Notes under the pieces: generated by a model
The model's input: only the letters and a program-made list of their open reading frames with translations
Databases searched by the model: none
Told to the model about the DNA's origin: nothing
Part shown: positions 48,068-57,036 of the stretch, in pieces
Numbering within the stretch: position 1 is the stretch's first letter
Layout of the letters: the number at the start of each line of letters is the position of its first letter
Assembly: GCA_016716765.1 (NCBI GenBank)
Contig: JADJVA010000020.1
Span: 186,001-250,000, forward strand
Source of the DNA: Bdellovibrionales bacterium
Lineage (GTDB): Bacteria; Bdellovibrionota; Bdellovibrionia; Bdellovibrionales; UBA1609
Reading direction: 5' to 3'
Length of the DNA stretch: 64,000 nucleotides
Made by a program: the position numbers and the translations under genes

Positions 48068-51000
48068 TGGCATCTTCTCTAAAGGCCAAGCGGTCAACTA
48101 ATCCAATTCCGAAAACACCGCCGCTCGAGGAAGCTAAAGGCGTCATTGGAGATCTCGAAAAATATATCTTTACCTCACTGTTCAACAAAATTTATGTCCT
48201 AAACGATCTGAAAATTGAAAATCCTGAGCATTGGGCTGGAGAGAGGGGAAATTTTGAATTTTTCTTCGAGAAGTTCTTTGATATCTCTCAAGGGGTTTCC
48301 AATAGCGAAACAAAATCTTGGACCCATACTGAGACTCTTGAAAATTGGATTCTACCGATTCTCCACAGCCTCGGTTGGGGGGGAATAGAAGGTGCAGAGA
48401 ACGACCATTTCGCGTTGAATGCTTCGGTAAATTTCGTGGACGAGACCGGGAACGATCTAAACGCAAAACCCACAGTCGTTATCGCCGAAAGTGTTGATGG
48501 TAAAAAACGAATCAAATCAGCAAAATTTGATGGAGCCTTTCAAGAGGTAAGGAACTTTGGCTTGGTGTGCCTTAACACCGGATACTACGATTCATGGTCG
48601 GAAATGCGGTCAGGCCTATACGACAATAAGCGCGATGAACTCACAAAGTTCGGGGATGTATTTTCCAACTATAACTCCAACGAAAAAGCGTCTTTCTATC
48701 TTAAAACTTTTGGACACAATTGGGGAATCGCAACCGACGGTTATACGTGGAGATTGTTTAGTAAATCGTCCACAAATTCGCCTTCGACTTTTTTTGAATT
48801 CAAACTTGGCCGTTTGTTCGACGATATGCGAACCTCGGCGGCCGACAAAGATAATGAAAGCATAAAAGAGGCCATTAAATATTTCTATTGGTTCTTTTCA
48901 AAAGAGGGACTTTTTGGAAAGCCAATCTCTCTCGCTAACACCACGCTTAGTAGATCAAAGAACTATTTTGAAGATCTGGAAGACGACTTAAAAGGTCGTT
49001 TCGTACACGCAATGACCATTTCGGTAAACGGTCTTTTTGAAACCTTCAAAGGAAAGTCCAATGAAGAAGATCATCTTGACCTGATTCGAGACACCTCAGA
49101 AAGTTTAATTTTCTCTCTGCTTTTCATTCGATCATGCGAATCGAACAGAGTGATCCCACACAATCAGTCATACTTGAAGGTTTCATTGGCGAGCTTGATC
49201 CGAAGAATTCGGGACTATTCTCCTCAGGCAGATACTAAGACTAATTTCGAACGTCTCAACTTTTCGGTTACAAGCTTATTTGGAAAGGCCATCACTCCAA
49301 ATGGTTACGAAGTATTCAGCTATATCCAAGGCTTAATGTCGATCCTTCAGTTTGGAGCCGGTGCCAAATATGAATTTGGATTTAAAATCGATGGCTTTAA
49401 AGAGACCGTCTTTTCCACGGAAGAGCTTTCATTTTTTAAAGCGAATAAACTACCGAACGAGTGCTTTATTAAACTTTTATTTGAAATGTTTTACGAGTCG
49501 TCCAATCGAAAATATCTGGAGATCCCGTTTGAATCCTTCACCCCGCGCCATCTCGGATCGATTTATGAGAGTTTTTTGGAATACCGGATTGCTGTAGAGA
49601 AGAAAGCGTATTTGCATGTAAAACGAATCGTAAACGATCGTGTAAAATGGAAATGGATACCAAAAAGCAAATTCAAGGAAAACTCTGCTGCAAGGGTGAC
49701 CTTTGTAATTCGTCCAGGTGACCTTAGATTTAAACCTGCCGATGAAGACAAGAAGGAGGCTGGCGCCGTTTACACCCCCGATGTAATCGTACAGCATATC
49801 GTAAACTCGACATTGAGACCCCTCGTTGTCGGGAAGTCGGCCGAAAAGATACTGAGCCTGAAGGTTTGTGACCCAGCCATGGGCAGCGGTCATTTTTTAA
49901 TCGCCGCTCTGAACTTTCTATCGGCCGCGTATGTCCGTGCTCTTACAAAGGGCGGCGGCACGTTGGGTACGTCAGATTTGGTTAAGGCTAGGAGAGAAAT
50001 TCTAAAGTCGTGTATTTTCGGTATAGACAAAAATCCCCGAGCTGTAAAACTCGCAAAGCTCAGTTTGTGGCTCGAGAGTGCAGCAATTGATCGCAATCTT
50101 GAGCGACTAGACGACCAACTGATCCACGGAAATAGCTTGCATCAGACTACTGTTTGGAAAGAGCACAAGGGAATGCGGGATGGTGCATTTGATGCGGTCG
50201 TGGGAAATCCACCATACGTTCGCGCGAATGCGATGGCCGAGGAGGACAGAGAGTATTGCCGAAAGCATTTCAAAACTGTAACGGGGGCCTGGGATCTTTT
50301 TGTGCCGTTTCTTGAACTCTGCTTGAAGCTCTGCAAAGGCGATGGTCGATACGGCCAAATTTTGAGCAACAAAATTGCCGTGGCAGATTATGCAGAATTG
50401 ATTCGAAAGCAACTGATCGAGGACACTTCGCTTGAAATGATTTTTGATTACACGAAATGCAAAAAGATTTTTGACTCAGCGTCGGTGGTGCCAATAACCA
50501 TTATTGGTTCGAAAACCGTATTGGATATTCCGGGAAGTATTAGTGTTGGTACGCCTAAAGACGAGGACTTGAGCGATCCAAATAAGGTCCTGACGGCAGT
50601 ATCTCCAAAAGACCTGCTTGGCAAAAAGTTTGCTTTTGAGATTTTCAAGACCAGCGACGACAATGCGATTCTCGATTCGCTATTCCAAAATCCATCCCTT
50701 GAAAGTGTCGAGCCGAACGTAAGAACGGGAATAATGGGATTCGAATATTGGGATCATGAGCCTTTTATAAAGGACGCTGCCGTCTATAAAGGGAAGGGTG
50801 CAACCTGGAAGGTCATAACCCCAGGACTTTTCAATCGTCTCGAATACACCTGGGGCACTGACTCTCTCAAGCTCTATAAAAAGAAGTTCGCAAAGCCAGT
50901 GATGCTTAAACAGAACAATCTTCTTTCAAGTGAGACTGAGGATATGTTTAACTCACCCAAAGTTGTAATTCGAGGTGTTGGAAAAGGTATTTGCGCCATA

Positions 51001-51393
51001 TTGGATATCGAGGGCATCGCCCCTTTGGTAGGCGTTCACAGCGTGGTCTCCCCAAAGTTTCCATATTTCACATTAGCGCTATTTAACTCGCTGCTGGTGG
51101 ACTGGATTTACGCAACCAAGCTACTTGGGAGCAAAATTCCACAGGGTTCGTTAAAGTATCCCCTCGCGTTCATTAAAAATTTGCCCTTCAAAGAAGCAGG
51201 GCTCAATGATATTGAAACCAGATTGAAAGCGCTCCTTTCGAATACAGTAGTATCGGATCAAGTTGTATGCCAGATGAACGAGATTATATTGAATCATTAT
51301 TCAGTTGAACGATCTCGGTGGATAGAAATGTACGACAAAGTGCGAGAGACAATCGACCTAGATTATGATTTCAAAACATTTTTGGGTGAGTGA
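48067..51393 (+). CDS. Eco57I/type IIG-like N6-adenine DNA methyltransferase
   Basis: The 1108-residue protein has SAM-binding motif I DPAMGSGHF (residues 602-610) and the catalytic NPPY (714-717) of N6-adenine methyltransferases, with AGAVYTPDVIVQHIV before them, as in Eco57I-type enzymes. The N-terminal 500 residues could hold a nuclease domain, but I see no clear PD-(D/E)XK motif; KSAKFDGAF is one weak candidate. The C-terminal 400 residues look like a target-recognition domain (RTGIMGFEYW, LIPQGSLKYPLAFIKNLPF-like end). It could be a combined restriction-modification enzyme, or only the methylase for the DUF4420/Z1 pair. Confidence 0.85.
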   Translation: MASSLKAKRSTNPIPKTPPLEEAKGVIGDLEKYIFTSLFNKIYVLNDLKIENPEHWAGERGNFEFFFEKFFDISQGVSNSETKSWTHTETLENWILPILHSLGWGGIEGAENDHFALNASVNFVDETGNDLNAKPTVVIAESVDGKKRIKSAKFDGAFQEVRNFGLVCLNTGYYDSWSEMRSGLYDNKRDELTKFGDVFSNYNSNEKASFYLKTFGHNWGIATDGYTWRLFSKSSTNSPSTFFEFKLGRLFDDMRTSAADKDNESIKEAIKYFYWFFSKEGLFGKPISLANTTLSRSKNYFEDLEDDLKGRFVHAMTISVNGLFETFKGKSNEEDHLDLIRDTSESLIFSLLFIRSCESNRVIPHNQSYLKVSLASLIRRIRDYSPQADTKTNFERLNFSVTSLFGKAITPNGYEVFSYIQGLMSILQFGAGAKYEFGFKIDGFKETVFSTEELSFFKANKLPNECFIKLLFEMFYESSNRKYLEIPFESFTPRHLGSIYESFLEYRIAVEKKAYLHVKRIVNDRVKWKWIPKSKFKENSAARVTFVIRPGDLRFKPADEDKKEAGAVYTPDVIVQHIVNSTLRPLVVGKSAEKILSLKVCDPAMGSGHFLIAALNFLSAAYVRALTKGGGTLGTSDLVKARREILKSCIFGIDKNPRAVKLAKLSLWLESAAIDRNLERLDDQLIHGNSLHQTTVWKEHKGMRDGAFDAVVGNPPYVRANAMAEEDREYCRKHFKTVTGAWDLFVPFLELCLKLCKGDGRYGQILSNKIAVADYAELIRKQLIEDTSLEMIFDYTKCKKIFDSASVVPITIIGSKTVLDIPGSISVGTPKDEDLSDPNKVLTAVSPKDLLGKKFAFEIFKTSDDNAILDSLFQNPSLESVEPNVRTGIMGFEYWDHEPFIKDAAVYKGKGATWKVITPGLFNRLEYTWGTDSLKLYKKKFAKPVMLKQNNLLSSETEDMFNSPKVVIRGVGKGICAILDIEGIAPLVGVHSVVSPKFPYFTLALFNSLLVDWIYATKLLGSKIPQGSLKYPLAFIKNLPFKEAGLNDIETRLKALLSNTVVSDQVVCQMNEIILNHYSVERSRWIEMYDKVRETIDLDYDFKTFLGE

Positions 51394-51414
51394 GTTCCAG
51401 AAGGGTGGATTTCC

Positions 51415-51804
51415 TTAAAAGGCGAGATCCTTCGTAAATCGAATCCCCTTTTTCTTCCGGCTGGGAAAGTCGATCTCCACTTTCTTCACAACTTCTACCA
51501 CCCATCCCCACTTGGGTTTATCGTTTTCCCAATCCCAGATTGTTCCGGGCTCCACCGCATGGCGCTTTACGTCCTTCGCAAAATGGCTTTTGCTTTTGTA
51601 TTGGAAGCATTCATTGAATTTAATAATCGCTCGAATACGAGACTTAAATTTCCCTGTTGGGCCGGGAGTTTCTACCAGCAGCATCTCTTCGCCCAGATAC
51701 GCCGGTGGAATTGGATAAGTTCTTGTTTCCACCGTTTTGGTGCCATCGAGTATCAGTTGAGAAATTGGAAACTGGATATTAATCCCCACATATTTCTTGG
51801 GCAC
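51415..51804 (-). CDS. ASCH-domain protein
   Basis: The 129-residue protein resembles the ASCH/PUA-like fold: INIQFPISQLILDGTKTVET followed by R gives the G-K-x-x-E-x-R signature, and a beta-barrel follows (WGWVVEVVKKVEI). ASCH domains bind RNA or nucleotides, and one member is an amidohydrolase. It lies two bases after the radical SAM gene and must be co-transcribed with it. It converges on the methyltransferase with a 21-bp gap. Confidence 0.75.
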   Translation of the reverse strand: MPKKYVGINIQFPISQLILDGTKTVETRTYPIPPAYLGEEMLLVETPGPTGKFKSRIRAIIKFNECFQYKSKSHFAKDVKRHAVEPGTIWDWENDKPKWGWVVEVVKKVEIDFPSRKKKGIRFTKDLAF

Positions 51805-51806
51805 CG

Positions 51807-53192
51807 TTAAATCTCCGGACTAAGTATTGGTTTCGGATTCCAGCTTGAGTTGTTCGACATTGGCCCCAACGGGGTATGTAAGGTGGCAGGGTCAATCGCT
51901 ACTGAGTTTTTGTGAGTGGTAAACTTGAGACGACTATCAAACGGAATCTCGCGCGCGTCTGTTTGAAAGCTGGAAACTCGATCTTTAATATTGCAGCAGT
52001 CTTTTTTGTTGGTCCATAAATCTTGATGGTCCCAAAAGTGGTTTTCGCCATTGCCAATATAGCAAGTCGTCATTTCAATGTCCTTGTCATCGCATCGTCG
52101 CTTGAACTCCTGGTAATAGTGGCGAATCTCCCTATCGCTGTAGTGCCAGTCTCGCGCAGATTTGCAGACATTTTCACGATCATAAAACTTTCGGAGGTCG
52201 AACCCGGTCGCCTTTTGAATGTTATTAAGGGCGAAGGAGCTAAATCTGCCGAACCCGGCAATTATTGATTTTGTGTCGGTGGCCGCAATCTCGTCCACCA
52301 TTTCGAATGTTGTGAAATCAAATTTCGGAATCTCACCATCCCACTTGAATTCGGGATTGGTAAAATACCCATCAGGATAAATTGGGAAAAGTGGGTTAAT
52401 CCGCACCGTTGTCCAAAATCCTGCGGCGTTAAGCGCTTTCAATGCTGCCAATCGTCTCTTTGCCGACGGAGTGCCCGGCTCTATTAATTTGTTCATTCTA
52501 TCGTTAGTCGAGGGAATGCTAAATTGAAGTGAGCATAAAGATTTGTCGAGCAAAGCAATATATTCTTCGGTCGCAACAAGGTCGCTACGAGTCAGCACCG
52601 TATAAGGATATCGATAAAACTTCATGATCTTAAGAAATTCTTGCGAAACCTTATACTTCTGATCCATCCACATGAATGAATCCGACATACAGCCGACTCT
52701 AAACGGAATTCGCTTCAACAGAAGCTCTCGCCATTTGGATTTTTTGTCAGTTTCGAATGCCGTGTAGAAGATTTTACGTATTTCATTGAGATCAACGGGT
52801 ACAGGAATTGGATTGTTCCAATAGCCATGAACGGTTAACTCCGCCTTTGCGTAACAGTAGACACAGTTGTGGGTGCAGCCGCGTCCATAGGTGTCGATTT
52901 CAAGAGCGTAAAGGCATTGTTGACAGGTAGAATGTGAGTTCACAAGTTTTATCGTGTTACTCTTTACTATCCCGCTATGAATGGGGCGGTCTTTATACCT
53001 GATTTCCAATGCGCGAATAATCTCCCAGTCATATTCGCTTTTATATAAAGAAAGACGGTCTAGTCTTTTCGATTCACGAATGAGTTCGTCAGTGGTGGGT
53101 GTTTCTATGATGGGCTTTTGCAATGTTGCAACCTGCTCAACCGAAAGATTCGGAAACGGGATTATATTTTCGGGTTGATTAAGGATGGCCAT
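51807..53192 (-). CDS. Radical SAM enzyme (SPL/SplB-like, COG1533 type)
   Basis: The 461-residue protein has the radical SAM 4Fe-4S motif CTHNCVYC (Cys106, 110, 113), preceded by CQQC (90, 93), which may hold another metal. TYGRGC and the downstream TVLTRSDL, LQFSIPSTND and TVRINPLFPIYPD match the SPL/DNA photolyase-like radical SAM family. Members act on nucleic acids or unknown substrates. Its start overlaps the RHH-like gene by 14 bp, and GAGG lies upstream. Together with the ASCH gene it forms a three-gene cassette. The reaction is not known. Confidence 0.8.
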   Translation of the reverse strand: MAILNQPENIIPFPNLSVEQVATLQKPIIETPTTDELIRESKRLDRLSLYKSEYDWEIIRALEIRYKDRPIHSGIVKSNTIKLVNSHSTCQQCLYALEIDTYGRGCTHNCVYCYAKAELTVHGYWNNPIPVPVDLNEIRKIFYTAFETDKKSKWRELLLKRIPFRVGCMSDSFMWMDQKYKVSQEFLKIMKFYRYPYTVLTRSDLVATEEYIALLDKSLCSLQFSIPSTNDRMNKLIEPGTPSAKRRLAALKALNAAGFWTTVRINPLFPIYPDGYFTNPEFKWDGEIPKFDFTTFEMVDEIAATDTKSIIAGFGRFSSFALNNIQKATGFDLRKFYDRENVCKSARDWHYSDREIRHYYQEFKRRCDDKDIEMTTCYIGNGENHFWDHQDLWTNKKDCCNIKDRVSSFQTDAREIPFDSRLKFTTHKNSVAIDPATLHTPLGPMSNNSSWNPKPILSPEI

Positions 53193-53379
53193 GATTGGGA
53201 CCTCGCTTGGATTTGGACTTTTGGGTGACCGGGCTGAGATTCAATTTTGGATCTCGAATGAACTGTAGAATTGCAATTCGTGCCATTGAAGAAAAATCGA
53301 AAAATGGATTTTGTCCTAGGAATTGCTTTATGAGCGCTTCTTCTGAGTCGTCAAAGCGTATCGCTCTAGTTTTTGCCAT
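53179..53379 (-). CDS. Small ribbon-helix-helix-like DNA-binding protein
   Basis: From ATG 53379 it has 66 residues. RAIRFDDSEEALIKQFL has the beta strand-helix pattern of RHH proteins, followed by a second helix and a basic tail (KSKSKRGPNHGHP). It overlaps the radical SAM start and is the likely regulator of the cassette. No strong Shine-Dalgarno is visible. The interval 53380-53640 upstream holds no other gene and should carry the promoter. Confidence 0.55.
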   Translation of the reverse strand: MAKTRAIRFDDSEEALIKQFLGQNPFFDFSSMARIAILQFIRDPKLNLSPVTQKSKSKRGPNHGHP

Positions 53380-53640
53380 ACGGATGAATAGGCATAAGTA
53401 CAATCAAATTCAAGGTTTTCACAGTCGTTTTACAATTTTATACACATTGATGTAATATATAACAAAATCGAACCCTGTAGCAGCGTCCATCGCGACCGGT
53501 CTCGCCCAAAAAGGTCTTAGTTAAGATGCAATTTACTCGGCATCAGTTAGCATAGGCTCAGAAGCGATATTGTGAATTGGACAGCCACGGTGATTTGGGG
53601 GTACTGGACTGACGAACTGGTAAATAACCTAAGACACCGG

Positions 53641-53871
53641 TCACTCAATACCATTCAAAAACTCCGAGAGACTCAAGTTAAAGACCTTCGCAATGCGAGC
53701 TAAGCTCTGGAAGGTCACGTTCTTACCCGACTCAATTCGCTGTAGATGTCTCCACGACGGCCAGCCATGCTCCTCTGCCTCTTCTAAGGTCCAGCCCTTT
53801 GACTCCCGGACCTGACAGATCCGAAGTCCAAGCTGGCGGAGCAGTCGTTGTTCAGCATTGGCGAGCACCAT
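53641..53871 (-). CDS. XRE-family HTH regulator
   Basis: The 76-residue protein from ATG 53871 has a Cro/C1-type helix-turn-helix (LGLRICQVRESKGWTLEEAE, then SWRHLQRIESGKNVTFQSLARIA in part). Its size and fold match controller (C) proteins of restriction-modification loci. The frame upstream of this ATG is open to 54090, but it does not look like protein. The Shine-Dalgarno is weak. It may control the methyltransferase and nuclease genes. Confidence 0.75.
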   Translation of the reverse strand: MVLANAEQRLLRQLGLRICQVRESKGWTLEEAEEHGWPSWRHLQRIESGKNVTFQSLARIAKVFNLSLSEFLNGIE

Positions 53872-54093
53872 ACTGAAATTCTTCGACCCACTACCGATAT
53901 TAGGTATTGGGGATGGGTTGGGAAATTCTGCAAAAAAATTTGATCCTTCTTCGAATAGGGTATCCACTCCGGCTGTCCAGTTGCACCCTACTCCTCTAAG
54001 GGCGCAATTCACGTTTCGTCCCATGGCTGCCCTAGCACGGAAATTTACAATATGGCATTTAACCGCTCCCTTAGTCTGGAGAAATCTCAAATC

Positions 54094-55494
54094 TAGTTGA
54101 AAGTTGAGGGCACCAGCCTTTCGTGGAATGATTCCACTATCTTACAAAAGAAAGGCACCCTCATGAAAAGAAGTACCAGACAGAGAAAGCAATCCGCAAA
54201 TCAAATTCAGCAGCTGTTGGGCGAAGACAATTTTGCATTGAAAGTTGCTCAGACAATCCGTTGGGAAAAGCATCGATCGACTCACTGAATCACGAAATAG
54301 GACGGATGTTGGTGGAGTCGATCCTGCTGATGGATCGGGAAAATATAGCAGGTCCCGATTACGCGCCGACAGGGGATATTTATAAGTGGGCCTCCCCAGC
54401 GAGGGTCTGCGTTTATAGGTGACCAGAAAGTGGCGGTCATGGTGCCGCGACTTCGCGGCACTCGGGGTGAGTCACTCTTCCCAGCTATGCAAAGCTCAGA
54501 GAACGTGGTCAGTTCTCAGAGGAGCTGCTGACGAAGATGATGTCAGGCTTATCGGCGCGCCGCTATAGCGAAACTGTACAAGACGCCGCACGCGTTTGGA
54601 GTGTCGCCATCGTCGGTCTCACGCCACTTTGTCGAGGCCACAAGCAAACAGTTGAAACAATTTTTAGAGCGAGATCTCTCTGAATTTGATCCCTTTGCCA
54701 TCATGCTGGACAGCGTTCATCGCGGAGGAGTTGCATTTATCACCGCGCTTGGAATTTCAGTTGCGGGAAAGAAAATGGTGTTGGGCTACTGGGAAGGCGC
54801 CACGGAGAATAGCGACATTTGCAATGAATTATTGGCGGATCTTGAACATCGCAATCTCAACTTGACCGCACGGGTGCTATTTGTAACTGACGGAGGCAAA
54901 GGTCTTATTAAGACTCTTCGCAACAAGTTCGGAAAGAAACTCATCCATCAACGTTGCACAATTCACAAGGATCACAATCTACAAAAGCACCTCGCCAAGA
55001 AATACCGCAAGCGGATCCATCAACAATACGTGGCGGCTCTTGGGCATGGGAAATATGAAGACGCCAAGGCGGCACTGGAGACTTTGGAGCAGGAATTGAT
55101 GCTAATCAATAGCTCAGCTGCGATGTCTCTCAGAGAGGCCCTTCAGAGCTTTTAACCTTGCATATTTTGAACGTGCATAAGGATCTTTATAAAGCTCTTC
55201 ATACAACAAATGGAATCGAGAATCTATTCTCGTCGGTTCGTCATCGAGAACACAACATCAAGAATTATAACCCAGAATACAGAGGAAGCGGCGAAAAGGA
55301 AAACTCTCGCAACGCTGGTTGGCGGCCGTGTTCCTGAAAGCGGAGGAAAACTTCCGTACGGTGAAGGGATACATGCACATCAAAACTGTGATCGCAAGAA
55401 TTGAAAAATTGCAAATGGAAACCGTTGACAAAAAAATAGGAAAGGCAGCATAGTCAGACACGATTTCACGAAAGCGGTTCCAGATTTTCAACTA
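54094..55494 (+). mobile_element. Degenerate IS256-family insertion sequence
   Basis: Imperfect inverted ends (TAGTTGAAA with CTTTCGTG further in) lie at 54094 and at 55494. The transposase between them is broken in several places. No clear target duplication is visible. Its right end cuts into the integrase gene. Confidence 0.75.
54163..55453 (+). pseudogene. IS256 (mutator) transposase, multiply broken
   Basis: Fragments in different frames match an IS256 transposase: an N-terminal piece from ATG 54163, a central piece at about 54450-55155 with Asp in MLDSVHRGG and Asp in VTDGGKGL, then NGIENLFSSVRHRE (catalytic Glu) and a C-terminal end at 55453. At least three frameshifts or stops separate them. 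It is not active. Confidence 0.85.
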
Positions 55495-55538
55495 AAAATG
55501 AGACATCTCCGCTTAAGAAGTTTTACGCATCACTTGAA

Positions 55539-56426
55539 ATGCGAGACATCTCACGAGCAACGATTGAGAATTACCAACTATGCTTGAATGCACATACGCT
55601 GAAGTTATGGGGGCGAAAGCCAATAGATACGGTTAGGACGGATGAAATTCGACTCTTAATCCGTGAGACGCTTAAAAACCGATCCCCTCATCAGCAGAAG
55701 AATGTGCTTAAATTCATACGAGGAGCATTCAACTACGCAGTTGAGGCTGGACTGCTGATGCGGAATCCAGTTCCGAAAATGCAGTTTCGCATGGGTGATA
55801 AGATCAAGAGGGTCCTTACTCTTCCACAGGCTAAACTGCTGTTGGAAAAGGCTAAAGAGTACAACCATGAATGGTATTCTGTTTGGGTTGCCGCACTTTA
55901 CACCGGAATGCGCAATGGCGAGCTACATGCGCTGACCTGGGACAAGGTAAATTTCGATAACAAGACAATCTTAGTCTCATGCTCCTGGAATAAGAAGGAC
56001 GGGATTAAGGACCTCACCAAGTCTGGTGAAGATCGAATTATTGAGATTGCTGGCCCACTGATGGCAGTACTTAGGGAGCTCAAGGTTCAGAATCAAGACT
56101 CGGTGTTTGTCTTGCCCAGGATACAAACATGGGACGATGGCCGACAGGCTGAGATGCTCCGAATGTTTCTAACTGGTATCAACATCCCACATGTCCGGTT
56201 TCATGACTTACGTGCATCATGGGCTACCATGCTCTTAAGCCAAGGGCTGGAACCAGCTAAGGTCATGCGCCTAGGAGGATGGCGAGACCTAAAGACCCTC
56301 ATGATATATGTGAGAAAGGCCGGTATAGACACCAGGGGCTCACTAGCCGGCTTTACGATCCACGACCCTAGTACCAAGTCAGGCGACGTTTTAACCTTCA
56401 AATCTCCAAGCTGTAGAGATTTGTAG
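55539..56426 (+). CDS. Tyrosine recombinase (integrase), N-terminus cut by IS256
   Basis: The visible 295 residues have a core-binding domain (RDISRATIENYQLCL) and a catalytic domain with Arg in YTGMRNGELHAL, His-x-x-Arg in RFHDLRASWA, LGGW and Tyr in MIYVRKAG. The frame is open upstream of ATG 55539 (SPLKKFYASLE) as far as the IS256 end at 55494, so the N-terminal arm-binding domain was lost. It lies 51 bp from the distal att repeat. It should have catalysed insertion into tRNA-Gln. Confidence 0.85.
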   Translation: MRDISRATIENYQLCLNAHTLKLWGRKPIDTVRTDEIRLLIRETLKNRSPHQQKNVLKFIRGAFNYAVEAGLLMRNPVPKMQFRMGDKIKRVLTLPQAKLLLEKAKEYNHEWYSVWVAALYTGMRNGELHALTWDKVNFDNKTILVSCSWNKKDGIKDLTKSGEDRIIEIAGPLMAVLRELKVQNQDSVFVLPRIQTWDDGRQAEMLRMFLTGINIPHVRFHDLRASWATMLLSQGLEPAKVMRLGGWRDLKTLMIYVRKAGIDTRGSLAGFTIHDPSTKSGDVLTFKSPSCRDL

Positions 56427-56477
56427 AGCGTCGCAAGCGGGTTTGAGTGATTTCAAATGCTTAAGAGCATTCTCACA

Positions 56478-56491
56478 ACCCCATCCAATTT
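56478..56491 (+). repeat. Island attachment site, distal side
   Basis: ACCCCATCCAATTT repeats the tRNA-Gln 3' end (42412-42425) exactly. It marks the right edge of the island and follows the integrase by 51 bp. The interval 56492-57036 holds only the ISL3 remnant. Confidence 0.8.
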
Positions 56492-56617
56492 TTCGCCGTC
56501 GCAAGACAGTTTTAGGTTTTCTAAGCAAATCAATTTTTTCAATAATTTTTTCAATAATATAGCGAAGAGGGTTCTACGGTTCTACTCGGTTCATGGTGGG
56601 CAATTCAAAAAAGTCAT

Positions 56618-56836
56618 TTAAGCACAAGCATTTAGGCATCTGAGTCTATACAATATAAAACTTTTAACGCCGTAATCTCGCTTCTGTATTAGTTTTTCGA
56701 CGTTGTTAAAACCTTCTGTTCTTGCGTTGGTAATCCGGTTTACGAAGTAATTCAAGATTTCATTTCTCCATTTCATGAGAGTTCGTCTGATGGTTTTTAT
56801 TTCGGGGATCTGGCTTAAAGCCATTTGATCTGTCAT
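56618..56836 (-). pseudogene. C-terminal remnant of an ISL3-family transposase
   Basis: The 72 residues match the end of ISL3 transposases (ILNYFVNRITNARTEGFNNV, then KLIQKRDYG and YRLRCLNA). The rest of the transposase is missing. It lies outside the att repeat, in the chromosome. Confidence 0.75.
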
Positions 56837-57036
56837 TCGAATTAGGACTTCCTGAGTTTAGTAAAATCAACATAGCGCGCAAAGTCAGATAGAAAAAATG
56901 ATGCTGAAAATACAGGAGGAAGCCCACCCAAAGCGCAATGGAATCCTGATTCATCACGCCGCACGATAGATGAGATTTCATTGACTTTTTATTGGGTAAA
57001 CCTGCACCTTCAATTTGCAAGGGGTGGGTTTACTCG

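Larger units (their letters stand above)
42412..56491 (+). mobile_element. 14-kb genomic island in the tRNA-Gln 3' end (defence-type cargo)
   Basis: The 14-bp sequence ACCCCATCCAATTT occurs at the tRNA-Gln 3' end (42412-42425) and again at 56478-56491, 51 bp after the end of a tyrosine recombinase. Between them lie an intact IS3, DUF4420 nuclease, Z1 ATPase, CSD protein, Eco57I-like methyltransferase, ASCH/radical SAM/RHH cassette, XRE regulator, a decayed IS256 and the integrase. A tRNA 3' end with a matching distal repeat and an integrase is the usual mark of an integrative island. The integrase is truncated, so the island is probably stuck. Confidence 0.85.

Noticed and set aside
51807..53192. 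Prokaryotic viperin
   Set aside because: The protein is longer, has an extra CQQC before the radical SAM motif and lacks the viperin layout. No nucleotide kinase lies beside it.
44020..53379. BREX, DISARM or Druantia
   Set aside because: No BrxA/B/L, PglZ, DrmA/B or DUF1998 proteins are present. The methylase resembles PglX only in its general motifs.
54094..54100. N-terminal half of the integrase on the left side of the IS256
   Set aside because: No integrase-like frame was found in the plus strand just before 54094, so the missing part seems deleted, not only interrupted.
42606..56588. CGGTTCTACTCG at 42606-42617 and 56577-56588 as island ends
   Set aside because: The second copy is beyond the 14-bp att repeat and beside the ISL3 remnant. 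It is more likely an ISL3-type end sequence than an att site.
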